DNA of 62,083 nt from a virus, in the IMG/VR virus record IMGVR_UViG_3300017963_000293, positions 1 through 62,083 of that record. One strand, given 5' to 3'. Below, in pieces: positions 15,954-24,641 of this stretch (its first letter is position 1; each line of letters starts with the position of its first letter). Made by a program: the position numbers and the translations under genes. The notes under the pieces were generated by a model, which worked only from the letters and a program-made list of their open reading frames with translations, ran no database searches and was not told where the DNA came from.

Positions 15954-16790
15954 CTACTCCTTCGTTTCGTTCGCGTTGTCTTGCTCGGCCAGGCTCGAGA
16001 GGAACTTGGCTCCCATCAGAAGGTGGCTCGCCATACTGGACACGCCCTCGTAGACGCCGGCCAGCTCGGCCTCGTCATCGCGGCTCGCAGCATCGAGCGC
16101 CTGGATGGCGTACTTCATGTCCGCCGCGATGTCCCGAGCGGCCTCCTCGATCTCCTTCGAGGTACCCTCGGCCTTGGAGAGCAGCTGGATCGACTCGGCC
16201 GTGCTCTTGGCGGCCGTGGTCAGCGCTGCCCGGAGATCATCGACGCTCCCCGGCAGGTCGTGAGCGCGAGGGGCGGGGATCTCGATCTGTGCGTCCTCGC
16301 CGACTCCCTCGCGCACGACCTTGTGCCACCAGGCGTCCCGCTGGATGGAACGCTTGGACACCTCGGTCGCGACCTGCTCGCCGAGATCGCCTTTGTAGTT
16401 GAGCGCATTGGCGATGCCCGCAACCAGCGGTATCGCCGCGTCGTAGTCGTCCGCCAGGATCATGGAGACAGCCGCCTTGGCCGTTTCCATGACCTCGGCT
16501 CCGACGTCCCCCACCTTGTCGGGGATGTCGAAGACCTCCACCTCGCCCAACTCGATCTTGCCGTCCTCTTCCTCGATCCGCACGCGCATCAGGATGCCGT
16601 TCTTCTCGGCGAGCGCGTGGTGAGGATACGTCGCGAGGAGCTGAGCCGGTCCGGCTGCCCACTCGGAGCTGGCTAACGCCTCCGCAATACGATCACGTCG
16701 GAACTCGAGCGACCCCTCTCGCAGATGGGAGAGAACATCCTCGGCCTGCCTCACGTTCCGCAGGAGACTGATGATGGCTGCATCCTTCAC
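15954..16790 (-). CDS. Structural-operon protein between portal and core, unknown
   Basis: A 278-residue, mostly helical protein (MKDAAIISLLRNVRQAEDVL onwards) with a GTG start and GGAG upstream. The end, SSMASHLLMGAKFLSSLAEQ, is amphipathic. It lies four bases before the acidic core gene. It may be a prohead core or portal-associated protein. No family is recognised. Confidence 0.7.
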   Translation of the reverse strand: MKDAAIISLLRNVRQAEDVLSHLREGSLEFRRDRIAEALASSEWAAGPAQLLATYPHHALAEKNGILMRVRIEEEDGKIELGEVEVFDIPDKVGDVGAEVMETAKAAVSMILADDYDAAIPLVAGIANALNYKGDLGEQVATEVSKRSIQRDAWWHKVVREGVGEDAQIEIPAPRAHDLPGSVDDLRAALTTAAKSTAESIQLLSKAEGTSKEIEEAARDIAADMKYAIQALDAASRDDEAELAGVYEGVSSMASHLLMGAKFLSSLAEQDNANETKE

Positions 16791-16852
16791 GGCGGGATCT
16801 CCCTCCCTAACTTTCTACGGTCTACATCTATCCTGCGCAACTAGGTTTGCGC

Positions 16853-19800
16853 CTACTGACCGTGGAATCTTCGGGTCATCGCGAGCAGCTCCTTCCGGGA
16901 GAACTTCCCGGATGGCGGAGCGGACATGCTGCCGCCGTTGGTTCGGCGCAGCAGGCCACGGACCTCCTCGAAGAACGCGCGCCGCTCGTGCTCGCGCCTG
17001 GCGAAGCCTTTGTCGCCCTCCAACAGACGATTGAGCTTGTCCGAGATCTCGGAGTGCCGGCGGCTCGACTCCCTGTACTTCCATTCCTCGAGACGTCGCT
17101 CGTAGTCGTAGCGCTTCCACTCCTCTGGCGTCGGTTTCTTCCCCTTGCCGACCGCCGGGGCCTTGGGCTTGGGCGACGGCTTGGGCGCCGGCTTAGGGGT
17201 TCCCTCCTCCTCCTCCGGCGGCGCTTTCTCTGGCGCCTCCTCCGGCGGAGCCTCCTCCGGCTCTTCCTCCCCGCCCGGCGGCGGGGCCTCTGGCGGCCCG
17301 CCCTGGCCGCCGCCCATCGCGTAGCTGGGCAGATCGCCGGCCTGCTCCTCCTCGGAGTCCTTCTTCTGTTGCTTCTCGATCTCCTTGATCTCCTCCTCGG
17401 AGAACTTGAGGATGTTCTCCTGGATCCAGCGGGTGCTCACCCACGGCTGAATCCGGCTCGCGTAGTCAGCTGCCGCGTTCATGGTCTCGTAGGCCGCCAG
17501 CTCCCAGATCCCCGAGGGCACGGTCATCTCGATCGTGAACTCGGGCTTCCAGGGATCGCGCACGCCGCGAGCGGCCAGGTGCGTGCGAATGACCCTCTCC
17601 CAGCCGATCTTCAGCTCGCGCTGGAGATTCAGGGTCACCCGGGCCGCGCGAACGTCGTCGTTCGACAGAATCGACTTCGACGGCGGGGCCTCGTCCTTGC
17701 CCAGGTAGGCGCGCGGGACCTTCAGTGTCGCGTGGAGCATCTGCTTGAAGTACTCGACATCATCGACGGCCTGGTAGTCCGGGCCGGAGAGGACGTCCAC
17801 CCTGGCCAGCTCGCGGCCCTCGCGAACGGCGATGAAGAAGTCCTCGTCACGGGCGAGAGGGTTGTAGCGGAGATCCAGCCGGCCGGATCGGGGGTTGACC
17901 ATCCGCTTCTTCTTGAGGTCCCGCTTCGCCTTCTGAAGGAATGCGCCGACCTGGTCGGACGGGATGTCGGTCGTGTCGATGTAGTAGGCGTAACGAGCTG
18001 GCGCGCGCGTGTTGTGCACCACGCACCCGTCCGCGACGAAGTTGTGCTCGTCGGCCTCGACACCGATGTCATAGATGTCATCTGTCTCGATTTCCTCGAC
18101 GCCGCGAATCACCTCTGTCTTCGCCTGGGGCTTGAAGGAGACGTCCAAGCAATAGGACGTGCTGGTCGGAAGCGGCTTGCTGGAGCCTTTGATCGTTCGA
18201 CCGCCCGCTCGCGTACGAGACCAAACGAAGGTGGCGACCAGCCCGAGTTGCATGGCCAGCTCGCGCACATCCTCCAACAGCTGCTTGTTGCACATCTCGA
18301 AGCGAGCGCGCTCGTAGCGCGTCTTCCTTCCCTCCTTGCGGGGCTTGATGTGTGCGTCCGCGTCGGCAAGCCCTCGGATCATGGCCAGCTTGAGCTTGGG
18401 ATGCGCTCGGAAGATCCACTCCGGCAGACGCTTGTGGTGGGCGCCGGGGACGAACCCGTTGAGCGTCATGAACTCAGCGAACTTGCCGGAAACGATCGTG
18501 TAGGCGCCTAGCCGGTGGCCGGTATCGCCGACCAGCTTGACTGGCGCATATTTCTCGAAGAGAGCCTTGTACTGCTCGTTGATGTCCTGGTGCGCCCCAA
18601 GCGCGAACCCGGTCTCGTTCTGAGCAACGTGAGCCTCAGAGTGACCTGGGCGCAGCTTATGAGTGCGGGTGGCGACGAACCCGTCCCCGAGCATGAACCC
18701 CCACCACCGCGCGAAATCCGCGTCGGCGGTTTCCGGGACCGTGATCCCTGTAACAGGAGTGCCGCGCTCACCGCCCCAGTGCTCCTCGATCTCCAGATGC
18801 TCTGGGCCGTGACCGTTGGCTTCCAGCAACGCTACGGCAGTATCGGTCTTGAGGTCATAGTCGCCGGCGAAGAAGTCGCGTGCCCGGCAGTGATGCACAC
18901 CGACCTGCTTCGCAATCTTGGGGTAGGGCATGGTCCGCTCGACAGCCCCGACGAGTCGCGCCTTGCTGTGGAGCTGCGGCCTTTCGAGGTAGATCTCCTC
19001 CCAGTCGTCTTCGTTCTTGGAAGGGGTGACGAACCTGTGCACGCCAGGCTCAAGGTTCTGGACCTCCACGTAGTCCAGCCGGCGGATCTGGGGAATACCC
19101 TTGCCCCGGCCGACAACCGTCTCGACCAGAACAGGGTGCGTCCTGTTGGCGAAGATCTCCCTGTGGTCGCTGAAGACGCGGAAGATCTTGTCCTGGCCGT
19201 TGTGCTTCTTGTAGACGACCTTCGTCTTCTTCAGCCGGTGATCGTTGCCCGGATCGGTGTAGGAGTAGACCTCATCTCCCTCCTGTAGATCCTTGATTGC
19301 CTTACGGCCGTCTGGCGTCCAGATCTGAGAGTCTCCGCGCAAGCAGAGCTTGTAGATCAAGACCGAGTCCTCGAGCATCACCAGCCGCTTCCAGATCCAG
19401 CGAGCGCCCTCAGCGACCGAGACGCCGTAAGGCGACCGCCGCCGCGTCGCGCGCAGGCGGAAGTGGGCAACCTGCCAGTCCTCGAACAGGGCGAGACTCC
19501 TGGGGATCTCGACGTTGCCGGCGAGCATCCGCCGCAGCTCTTGGCTGTTCGCGGTGAACTGGCCGGTGACGTCCTGCACGAAGCCGATCAGACCGCCGTC
19601 CAGACGCTCGACCCGGCGCATCGTGGGAACCGGGAGCGTATTGGTCCCGACGATCCCGTTCTCGGTAATGAGCAGCTCGAGGTAGTCGTTGCCCATCATC
19701 CCGAGGCCGTAAGCCTGTGGCCAGATCTCGTCCTCGACCCGCAGGATCCGGTGCATCAGGTCATTGCCCAGGCCCTTGAGAGCGTCGTCCTCCGACATGA

Positions 19801-20095
19801 CCCAGATGCAGCGGCCGTCCTTGACCGAAGGCTGGGTCGCGTCGTTGGCAAAGTAGTGGAAGGCGCTGTTGATGTCCGGGTACTCCTCCATCGCCTCGTA
19901 GTCGGCAAACCGATCCATGAGCGACTGGGAGACGGTGAGCAGACCGCCGATGTCCTCGCGCCCCCAGACCGTGAACATGCTCGGCACGTGGTGACGCATC
20001 GCCGCGACAGACGGAGAGTCGGCCTTGGCCCGCTCCTCCTGTGGAGCGCCGAATACGTTTCGGAGCGCCTTGACCGCCCTATCACGGAGGGCCAT
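16853..20095 (-). CDS. Portal protein, T4 gp20-like, with intein
   Basis: A 1080-residue precursor; after splicing, about 635 residues. The portal forms the packaging vertex. Extein parts show gp20 hallmarks: PDINSAFHYFANDA (about 73-86), MLEDSVLIYKL just before the intein, and TRAPARYAYYIDT directly after it, then the ADRDLxKKR-like VGAFLQKAKRDLKKKR and PRSGRLDLRYNPLARDEDFF. The C-terminal 170 residues are a Pro/Glu-rich linker and a basic helix. A 445-residue intein occupies residues 251-695. The start overlaps the upstream Hint gene by 14 bases. Confidence 0.88.
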   Translation of the reverse strand: MALRDRAVKALRNVFGAPQEERAKADSPSVAAMRHHVPSMFTVWGREDIGGLLTVSQSLMDRFADYEAMEEYPDINSAFHYFANDATQPSVKDGRCIWVMSEDDALKGLGNDLMHRILRVEDEIWPQAYGLGMMGNDYLELLITENGIVGTNTLPVPTMRRVERLDGGLIGFVQDVTGQFTANSQELRRMLAGNVEIPRSLALFEDWQVAHFRLRATRRRSPYGVSVAEGARWIWKRLVMLEDSVLIYKLCLRGDSQIWTPDGRKAIKDLQEGDEVYSYTDPGNDHRLKKTKVVYKKHNGQDKIFRVFSDHREIFANRTHPVLVETVVGRGKGIPQIRRLDYVEVQNLEPGVHRFVTPSKNEDDWEEIYLERPQLHSKARLVGAVERTMPYPKIAKQVGVHHCRARDFFAGDYDLKTDTAVALLEANGHGPEHLEIEEHWGGERGTPVTGITVPETADADFARWWGFMLGDGFVATRTHKLRPGHSEAHVAQNETGFALGAHQDINEQYKALFEKYAPVKLVGDTGHRLGAYTIVSGKFAEFMTLNGFVPGAHHKRLPEWIFRAHPKLKLAMIRGLADADAHIKPRKEGRKTRYERARFEMCNKQLLEDVRELAMQLGLVATFVWSRTRAGGRTIKGSSKPLPTSTSYCLDVSFKPQAKTEVIRGVEEIETDDIYDIGVEADEHNFVADGCVVHNTRAPARYAYYIDTTDIPSDQVGAFLQKAKRDLKKKRMVNPRSGRLDLRYNPLARDEDFFIAVREGRELARVDVLSGPDYQAVDDVEYFKQMLHATLKVPRAYLGKDEAPPSKSILSNDDVRAARVTLNLQRELKIGWERVIRTHLAARGVRDPWKPEFTIEMTVPSGIWELAAYETMNAAADYASRIQPWVSTRWIQENILKFSEEEIKEIEKQQKKDSEEEQAGDLPSYAMGGGQGGPPEAPPPGGEEEPEEAPPEEAPEKAPPEEEEGTPKPAPKPSPKPKAPAVGKGKKPTPEEWKRYDYERRLEEWKYRESSRRHSEISDKLNRLLEGDKGFARREHERRAFFEEVRGLLRRTNGGSMSAPPSGKFSRKELLAMTRRFHGQ
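18011..19345 (-). mobile_element. Intein with LAGLIDADG endonuclease in the portal gene
   Basis: It runs from CLRGDSQIWTPDG to VADGCVVHN, followed by extein Thr. Block B is NRTHPVLV with its His. LAGLIDADG-type helices are WWGFMLGDGF (about 214-223) and MIRGLADADAH (about 322-332). The length is 445 residues. An extra segment of about 100 residues with HCRARDFF lies between block B and the endonuclease, possibly a DNA-recognition domain. All splice residues look intact. Confidence 0.88.
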
Positions 20096-20816
20096 CTAGT
20101 TCTCCAGTCTCGTCGCCGACGTCCAGGAAGATCTCGGTCGCCGAAACGCTCGAGCAGTCTTGCGGCAGGACGTCATATACATCTTCCTCTTCGATCCATG
20201 GCTCGCAACCGGCAACCTTGTGATTGCCAGGCATGATCTGTCGCTGGAGATCGAGAAGTCGATGCAGTTTGCTCCGGTTCCCCTTCCGTGGGGTACCGTC
20301 GATGTAGAGGTTGTCCGGGTGGCAGTTGTCAGGGTTGCCGTCCTTATGCTTCACCCGAAGCCCAGGAACGAGGGCATCGCCGGAGGCCCATTCATACACC
20401 ATTCTGGCGACGCTCCGCCATCTTTTCCGGTCGCTCGCGCAAGCCGCGTGCTTCCAGTGATCGGTCACCTGCCTGAAGGTCGGGTAGCCGCCCTGCTTGA
20501 TACGACCGAGGTAGAGCGGAACCAGGCTCGTGCACGGCTTGAGATCGGCCGCCCGAACGGTCTCGACTCTCCTCGGCTCCCAGTTGGTGAACACCAGGAA
20601 GCGCTGGTCGGCGCTGACCCGCAAGCTGCGGCCGTTGTCGAGAACGACGCGGTATGTCTGTGCGCGGGTGGGCGTGTGCGGAATGTAGACCCGGCCAGCG
20701 GCGATCTTCGCACCGTTCCAGGAGAAGACGTAGACGGGCTCGTCGGCGTTAGCGATGCGGACGGCGGTCTGGGGACCGCTCATGGTGTGGATGATCGTGT
20801 CGCCGGCGATACTCAC
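20082..20816 (-). CDS. Stand-alone degenerate Hint domain with HNH endonuclease
   Basis: A 244-residue protein with a GTG start overlapping the upstream Hint gene (GTGA). After Met it reads SIAGDTIIHTMSG, an intein block A with Ser in place of Cys. The block B equivalent is VSADQRFLVF, with Gln where His is usual. An HNH motif, VKHKDGNPDNCHPDNL, lies at about 150-165. The C-terminal Hint strand VYDVLPQDCSSVSATEIFL lacks His-Asn. It therefore probably does not splice but may retain nuclease activity. Directly upstream of the portal gene. Confidence 0.75.
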   Translation of the reverse strand: MSIAGDTIIHTMSGPQTAVRIANADEPVYVFSWNGAKIAAGRVYIPHTPTRAQTYRVVLDNGRSLRVSADQRFLVFTNWEPRRVETVRAADLKPCTSLVPLYLGRIKQGGYPTFRQVTDHWKHAACASDRKRWRSVARMVYEWASGDALVPGLRVKHKDGNPDNCHPDNLYIDGTPRKGNRSKLHRLLDLQRQIMPGNHKVAGCEPWIEEEDVYDVLPQDCSSVSATEIFLDVGDETGELDGPP

Positions 20817-21298
20817 TGCGCCTCCTCGTCTGCCGAGACGACAACTCCCTCGCAAACGAGGTTATGCGCATCGGTGGCGACGTGAAAGACTCGCGCTCTG
20901 CCAGCTGGAATGGGGTCGCCCGCAACCATCACGTGACCGGTCGAGAAGGCTGTGAGCATGAACTGGTCGGAAACGCCAGTACCGGCGGAGGGGCTGACGA
21001 TCTTGTCACCTTCCTTCAGGTCACGGGCCTCGGCGTAGCCGACCGTCGTGAGCACCTTGTACTCCGGCGTGCAGCGGATCTTGCGGAGGTTGGAGAGCAG
21101 CACCTCGACGACCTCGACCTCACCGGTCAGGCGGGGGTGCTGAGCCGCGACCTTGACGATCCGCCTCTTCTTCGTGTCGTAGGCGAGGATCTGCGGCTGC
21201 TCTCCCGTTTGCGCGAGCCTCTCGATCGGGGTCCGCGAGATGATCGAACCGTCGGCCGTGTAGATGAGAACGCCTTCAGCCAGACCCCGCTGATTCAC
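20813..21298 (-). CDS. Stand-alone degenerate Hint (intein-fold) protein
   Basis: A 161-residue protein. GLAEGVLIYTADGS near the start corresponds to intein block A, but without the catalytic Cys. CTPEYKVLTTVG corresponds to block B, with Tyr replacing His. ATDAHNLVCEGVVV corresponds to block F, but no terminal His-Asn follows. All three splice positions are lost, so this looks like a domesticated or decayed Hint fold. It has no endonuclease. GTG start sharing one base with the previous stop. Confidence 0.72.
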   Translation of the reverse strand: MNQRGLAEGVLIYTADGSIISRTPIERLAQTGEQPQILAYDTKKRRIVKVAAQHPRLTGEVEVVEVLLSNLRKIRCTPEYKVLTTVGYAEARDLKEGDKIVSPSAGTGVSDQFMLTAFSTGHVMVAGDPIPAGRARVFHVATDAHNLVCEGVVVSADEEAQ

Positions 21299-21852
21299 TA
21301 CTTTCCCTTCGCGTGCCTGTACGCTCGCGCCTCGTCCTTCGTCGGCAGCTTGAAGGACGGCAGCGCAGCCAACTTGACAACGTCGGGGATCGACATCTTG
21401 ACGATGACATTCGGCTCGCCGCTGTAGCCTCTGGTACTCTCCACGCTCGCCGACTTGATGCCTGCCGCCTTGAGCTTCTTCTCCAGCAGCCGCTTGTAGC
21501 CGCCAGCCTTGATGGTCGTCGCCGACTGCGTGGTCACACGTGTGTGAACGAGACTCTTGCCGGCCTTCTCCGACCAGGTCTCCCCAGTGTGCCGGCCAAG
21601 CAGACCCCTCTTCTCCAGGCGCGCCAGCGTCTTTTCGACCTGCTTCTTGCCGGCCTCCGCCTTCACGGTCAGCCCTTGCCGGCGCATGGTCTTGATGATC
21701 GCAGCCACGGTCTTGCCATAGAACCCGCGCGGTCCATAGCCGGACGCGCCTTTCGTCGCCCGCGCAGCGTCAAGCACCTGTCGCTCGAACTCGGTGAGGT
21801 CTGGCGGATCGTCGTACCCGCCGCCTTCCATGATCCGGTCGTAGAGACTCAC
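21298..21852 (-). CDS. Winged-helix-like small protein
   Basis: A 184-residue protein, start GTG at 21852 with AGGAGG ten bases upstream and GTGA overlap. Residues of about 25-90 (FERQVLDAARATKG, TVAAIIKTMRRQGL, KTLARLEKRGLLGRHTGETW) look like a winged-helix DNA-binding fold. The rest is basic. It sits at the start of the portal cluster. Could be a small-terminase-like or regulatory protein, but no family is recognised. Confidence 0.66.
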   Translation of the reverse strand: MSLYDRIMEGGGYDDPPDLTEFERQVLDAARATKGASGYGPRGFYGKTVAAIIKTMRRQGLTVKAEAGKKQVEKTLARLEKRGLLGRHTGETWSEKAGKSLVHTRVTTQSATTIKAGGYKRLLEKKLKAAGIKSASVESTRGYSGEPNVIVKMSIPDVVKLAALPSFKLPTKDEARAYRHAKGK

Positions 21853-22214
21853 GTTGACTGTCCTCCTATCGCCGCCTTGAGACGATCGCGAAAGATGTTC
21901 AGCGATCGGTAGAGGTAAGGCCACAGCCGATTCAACCTGGCTTCGAGATCGGACTCCGAAACATCCGGGTCATCGCTGACCCGCTTCCTGAGATCCTTCA
22001 CGAAGTCGTCGGCCACGCGCTGGGCGAGCAGCTTATCTCCCGCGAGCACCGGTGAGAGATCGAAGTCGATCGCAGACTCGCGGATCATCTCGTCGACCAG
22101 CTCGGCCTCTGTCGTCTCCGGCGCCGGCGGACCCATCGCCTTTCGGCGAATGTAGACCAGACGCTTTCTGATCTCCGGCCGCCGGGCCATCGTCTCGTCG
22201 AGCGGCTCCCCCAT
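21849..22214 (-). CDS. Small helical protein, unknown
   Basis: A 121-residue protein starting MGEPLDETMARRPEIRKR, overlapping its upstream neighbour by one base (TGATG) and its downstream neighbour by four. It has acidic helices (ESDLEARLNRLWPYLYRSL). Function is unknown; the coupled arrangement suggests a head-operon role. Confidence 0.66.
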   Translation of the reverse strand: MGEPLDETMARRPEIRKRLVYIRRKAMGPPAPETTEAELVDEMIRESAIDFDLSPVLAGDKLLAQRVADDFVKDLRKRVSDDPDVSESDLEARLNRLWPYLYRSLNIFRDRLKAAIGGQST

Positions 22215-22537
22215 CACTTCACCTTCCCGGCCGGAGGTACCGTGCGGACGATCTTCCAGGTCTTCTTGCTGTAGCGGGTCTTCTTCCAGGCGGCGCGCTC
22301 TGCCATTCGCTCCGCGCTCGCCTTCACCTTGATCGGCTTCTTCACGATGCCGTTGGTGAAGATCACGGTCCACTCGCCCGTGCGAGCCATGCGCTGGAGT
22401 CGAGAGCGCATCCCCAGCTCGGAGTACGAGAACTTGTCGCGCTCTCCAGGGAGCAGCGGGAAGCGGGGAGACGGCATCGGCTCCATGCGCGTTTCGTCGA
22501 TCCAGCTGAGCGTCTTCAGCGGTCGGCGCTTCATCAC
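22214..22537 (-). CDS. Small basic protein, unknown
   Basis: A 107-residue protein, GTG followed by ATG (MKRRPLKTLSWIDE). It has a strand-rich middle (GEWTVIFTNGIVKKPIKVKA) and a basic end. No family is recognised. Confidence 0.65.
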   Translation of the reverse strand: MMKRRPLKTLSWIDETRMEPMPSPRFPLLPGERDKFSYSELGMRSRLQRMARTGEWTVIFTNGIVKKPIKVKASAERMAERAAWKKTRYSKKTWKIVRTVPPAGKVK

Positions 22538-22580
22538 CAGGTCATCTCCAGGCAGCGAGGATAGCAGATCAGCTCGACCG

Positions 22581-23027
22581 CTACTCCTCTCCGGCCTCCG
22601 TCTGGTTGTGGTACTCCTCCCAGTTGTCCGGCTTCTTCTCCCCGTAGGGGATCGCCAGCCGCTCTTCGATGAGCACCTCGTTGATCGTCCTCGGCGGCGA
22701 GCTGGCCGGTAGGAAGATGTCAGCGATCCATCGGCCGAAGTTGCCGGTCTTGTAGGTGCGGATCATGCACTCGCGGCCCTCGACCAGCTCGATCACGCGT
22801 TCCTTGGCCTCGTTCGCCAGGGCACGTTCGGCCTCCTTCTGCTCGGGCGACCCACGGCGCGGCCGGATCTCGGGCGCGTCTACCCGCGCGAGCCGGAGTC
22901 GCTCGGTCCGATAGTTCCCAAAGCCCGCGTCCGCCATCACTTCGACAGTGTCGCCATCGATCACACGTGTCACTATCGCCCGGTAGTGCCACAGGCGCGA
23001 ATCCGACAGAGAGAACTTAGGCCGCAT
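22581..23027 (-). CDS. SNase-like (thermonuclease family) nuclease
   Basis: A 148-residue protein. The staphylococcal-nuclease core is visible: IVTRVIDGDTVEVMAD (about 17-32), then RLRLARVDAPEIRPRRG (about 44-60), then basic helices. The catalytic Asp/Arg positions of the family fall in DGDT and RLARVDAPE. A signal peptide is not seen, so it would act inside the host, perhaps on host or recombination intermediates. ATG at 23027; it overlaps the HNH reading frame by 11 bases. Confidence 0.78.
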   Translation of the reverse strand: MRPKFSLSDSRLWHYRAIVTRVIDGDTVEVMADAGFGNYRTERLRLARVDAPEIRPRRGSPEQKEAERALANEAKERVIELVEGRECMIRTYKTGNFGRWIADIFLPASSPPRTINEVLIEERLAIPYGEKKPDNWEEYHNQTEAGEE

Positions 23028-23396
23028 CTTGGTCCCTTTCCCACGAAACGACGTCCTTACGCCTGCCACAGTGCAGTACATCATGGCACGGCTCGCACAA
23101 CGTGACCCCATTGGCCACATCGTTGATCGCCGCGTGCGCTCGCAGAAAAGCTACGGCCCGCGTCCGATCGTCCTCTGTTTCAAGCGCCCGCCTGGTCAGC
23201 AACTCATCCACAATCGCGCCGAGCCTCCTGATGTGGTGAGCGCGAAGATTCCCTCCGCACGGGCAACCTCTCTTAGCGACAGGCCGTCGACCACGTACCG
23301 CTGGCGGAACCACGACCGATTGGCGATCGGGCCTCCCTTCCACGCCGGATTCAACTCACCGGCCGGATTCCACGTGTGCCCGCCGTGTCCGGTCAC
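23017..23396 (-). pseudogene. HNH endonuclease, apparently frameshifted
   Basis: The N-terminal part reads in one frame from an ATG at 23396 (TWNPAGELNPAWKGG, then the helix-turn-helix GLSLREVARAEGI). The C-terminal part reads in another frame (CPCGGNLRAHHIRRLGAI, then NGVTLCEPCHDVLH), which holds the HNH zinc and catalytic residues. A switch near 23,240-23,280 would join them. A separate short HNH protein starting at 23343 is the alternative. Could be a decayed homing endonuclease at the border of the head operon. Confidence 0.55.
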
Positions 23397-23503
23397 CTAG
23401 TCGCCTAAGTCCAGCATCGTCGTAACCCCCATAGTCACGTAGGACCATGACATCCTACGGCTAGAGGCCATTCATGGCGAGCACAAGTCCAGTCGGTGGA
23501 GCT

Positions 23504-23512
23504 GGGTAGAAC
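23504..23512 (+). promoter_or_regulatory. GGGTAGAAC promoter-like element
   Basis: Lies 16 bases upstream of the second bipartite element, so two start signals may act in series on the next gene. Confidence 0.5.
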
Positions 23513-23527
23513 ATCCAGAGAAAAGTC

Positions 23528-23568
23528 GTGAGAACCAGGGCCGAGGTTGTTGAGAGGGTTGGAAGGAG
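23528..23568 (+). promoter_or_regulatory. Bipartite element GTGAGAA-N11-GTTGTTG, copy 2
   Basis: Same two boxes and same 11-base spacing as at 5291, followed by GGAAGGAG and the GTG of the next gene. Confidence 0.6.
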
Positions 23569-23574
23569 TCAACC

Positions 23575-24621
23575 GTGGCACTCAGCAAGAAGACGATCAA
23601 CAAGCACAACTTGAAGAGGGCCGAGGTGTTCGCAGCCAACGGCCTCGGCGACCACGACGTCGCGTTCGCTCACCCCCGGTTCCTCGGCTACGACGAGGCC
23701 GAGAACGAGTGCGCGCTCTGCGAGCACAAGCACATCAAGTGGCTGTTCGCCATTCACTTCGACAAGCCCGACACGACCACCATGCTCGGAAAGGTCGCGA
23801 CCGGCTTCGTGCGCACCGAGGAGGTCACCCTCTCCCCGGTCGGCAGCAAGTGCATCACCGACTGGCTCGACGCGGTGCCCGAGTCGGCCGAGAAGCTCGA
23901 GGCGCTCAAGCGCTGGGCCAAGGAGATGGACAAGTGCAAGGCAGCCATGAAGCTGAAGGTCTGCGAGGATCTCTGCCTCGAGCTGCTCGAGACGCGCGGT
24001 GTCCCGGTCACGGAGAACCAGACGGCCCGCGAGACCGTCTACAGCCTCTACGCCAAGACCGGCTACAAGGCCCGCTCGGTGCTCTCCTGGTACGATCGCA
24101 AGGCGCTCGCGAAGAACGCATACAACGTGGTCCAGGGAACCTGCGTGCGGAAGACCGCGCAGGACTGGATCAAGCGGCTGGAGCCGGTGCTCGACAGGCA
24201 GGCCGAGCTGGACGCGCAGAAGGCGAACGAGCCGGAGCCGGCTTCGGTGATCCAGATGGTCGAGAAGGCCGCGCCGACCCCCGCGCCGACCCCCGCGCCG
24301 ACCACCGCGCCGGTCCTCGACGACGACCTGGCCGAGCTGGCGGCCGACGACGCCGAGCTGATCAACCGCTCCCGGAAGGCGTGGGACGCGGGCGCCGGCA
24401 AGCTCGACGACTACGAGCGCAACGCGATCAAGGACATCGCGCAGAAGGTCGTCAAGTTCGGCTCGTTCGCGACCGACAAGCAGCGCGGATTCTTCGAAAA
24501 GCTCGTCAAGAAGCTCGAGGCGGCGGCCAACGGGACCGCCGAGACGGAGCCGGTCGCGGCCGTGCTCCCCGGCGAGCCCGGCTACGTGAGCGCGAGCGGA
24601 GTCGACGGGGCGCGCTACTAA
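23575..24621 (+). CDS. Unknown protein with Cys pair and C-terminal helical domain
   Basis: A 348-residue protein with a GTG start and GGAAGGAG upstream. CALCEHKHIKW (about 46-56) and SKCITDW (about 91-97) could form a zinc site. A linker of PTPAPTPAPTTAP (about 238-250) joins a C-terminal domain: YERNAIKDIAQKVVKFG, TDKQRGFFEKLVKKLE. No function is recognised. First of four same-strand genes behind two putative promoters, so probably well expressed. Confidence 0.75.
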   Translation: MALSKKTINKHNLKRAEVFAANGLGDHDVAFAHPRFLGYDEAENECALCEHKHIKWLFAIHFDKPDTTTMLGKVATGFVRTEEVTLSPVGSKCITDWLDAVPESAEKLEALKRWAKEMDKCKAAMKLKVCEDLCLELLETRGVPVTENQTARETVYSLYAKTGYKARSVLSWYDRKALAKNAYNVVQGTCVRKTAQDWIKRLEPVLDRQAELDAQKANEPEPASVIQMVEKAAPTPAPTPAPTTAPVLDDDLAELAADDAELINRSRKAWDAGAGKLDDYERNAIKDIAQKVVKFGSFATDKQRGFFEKLVKKLEAAANGTAETEPVAAVLPGEPGYVSASGVDGARY

Positions 24622-24641
24622 GCGCGCTCCGAGGAGCAAGA

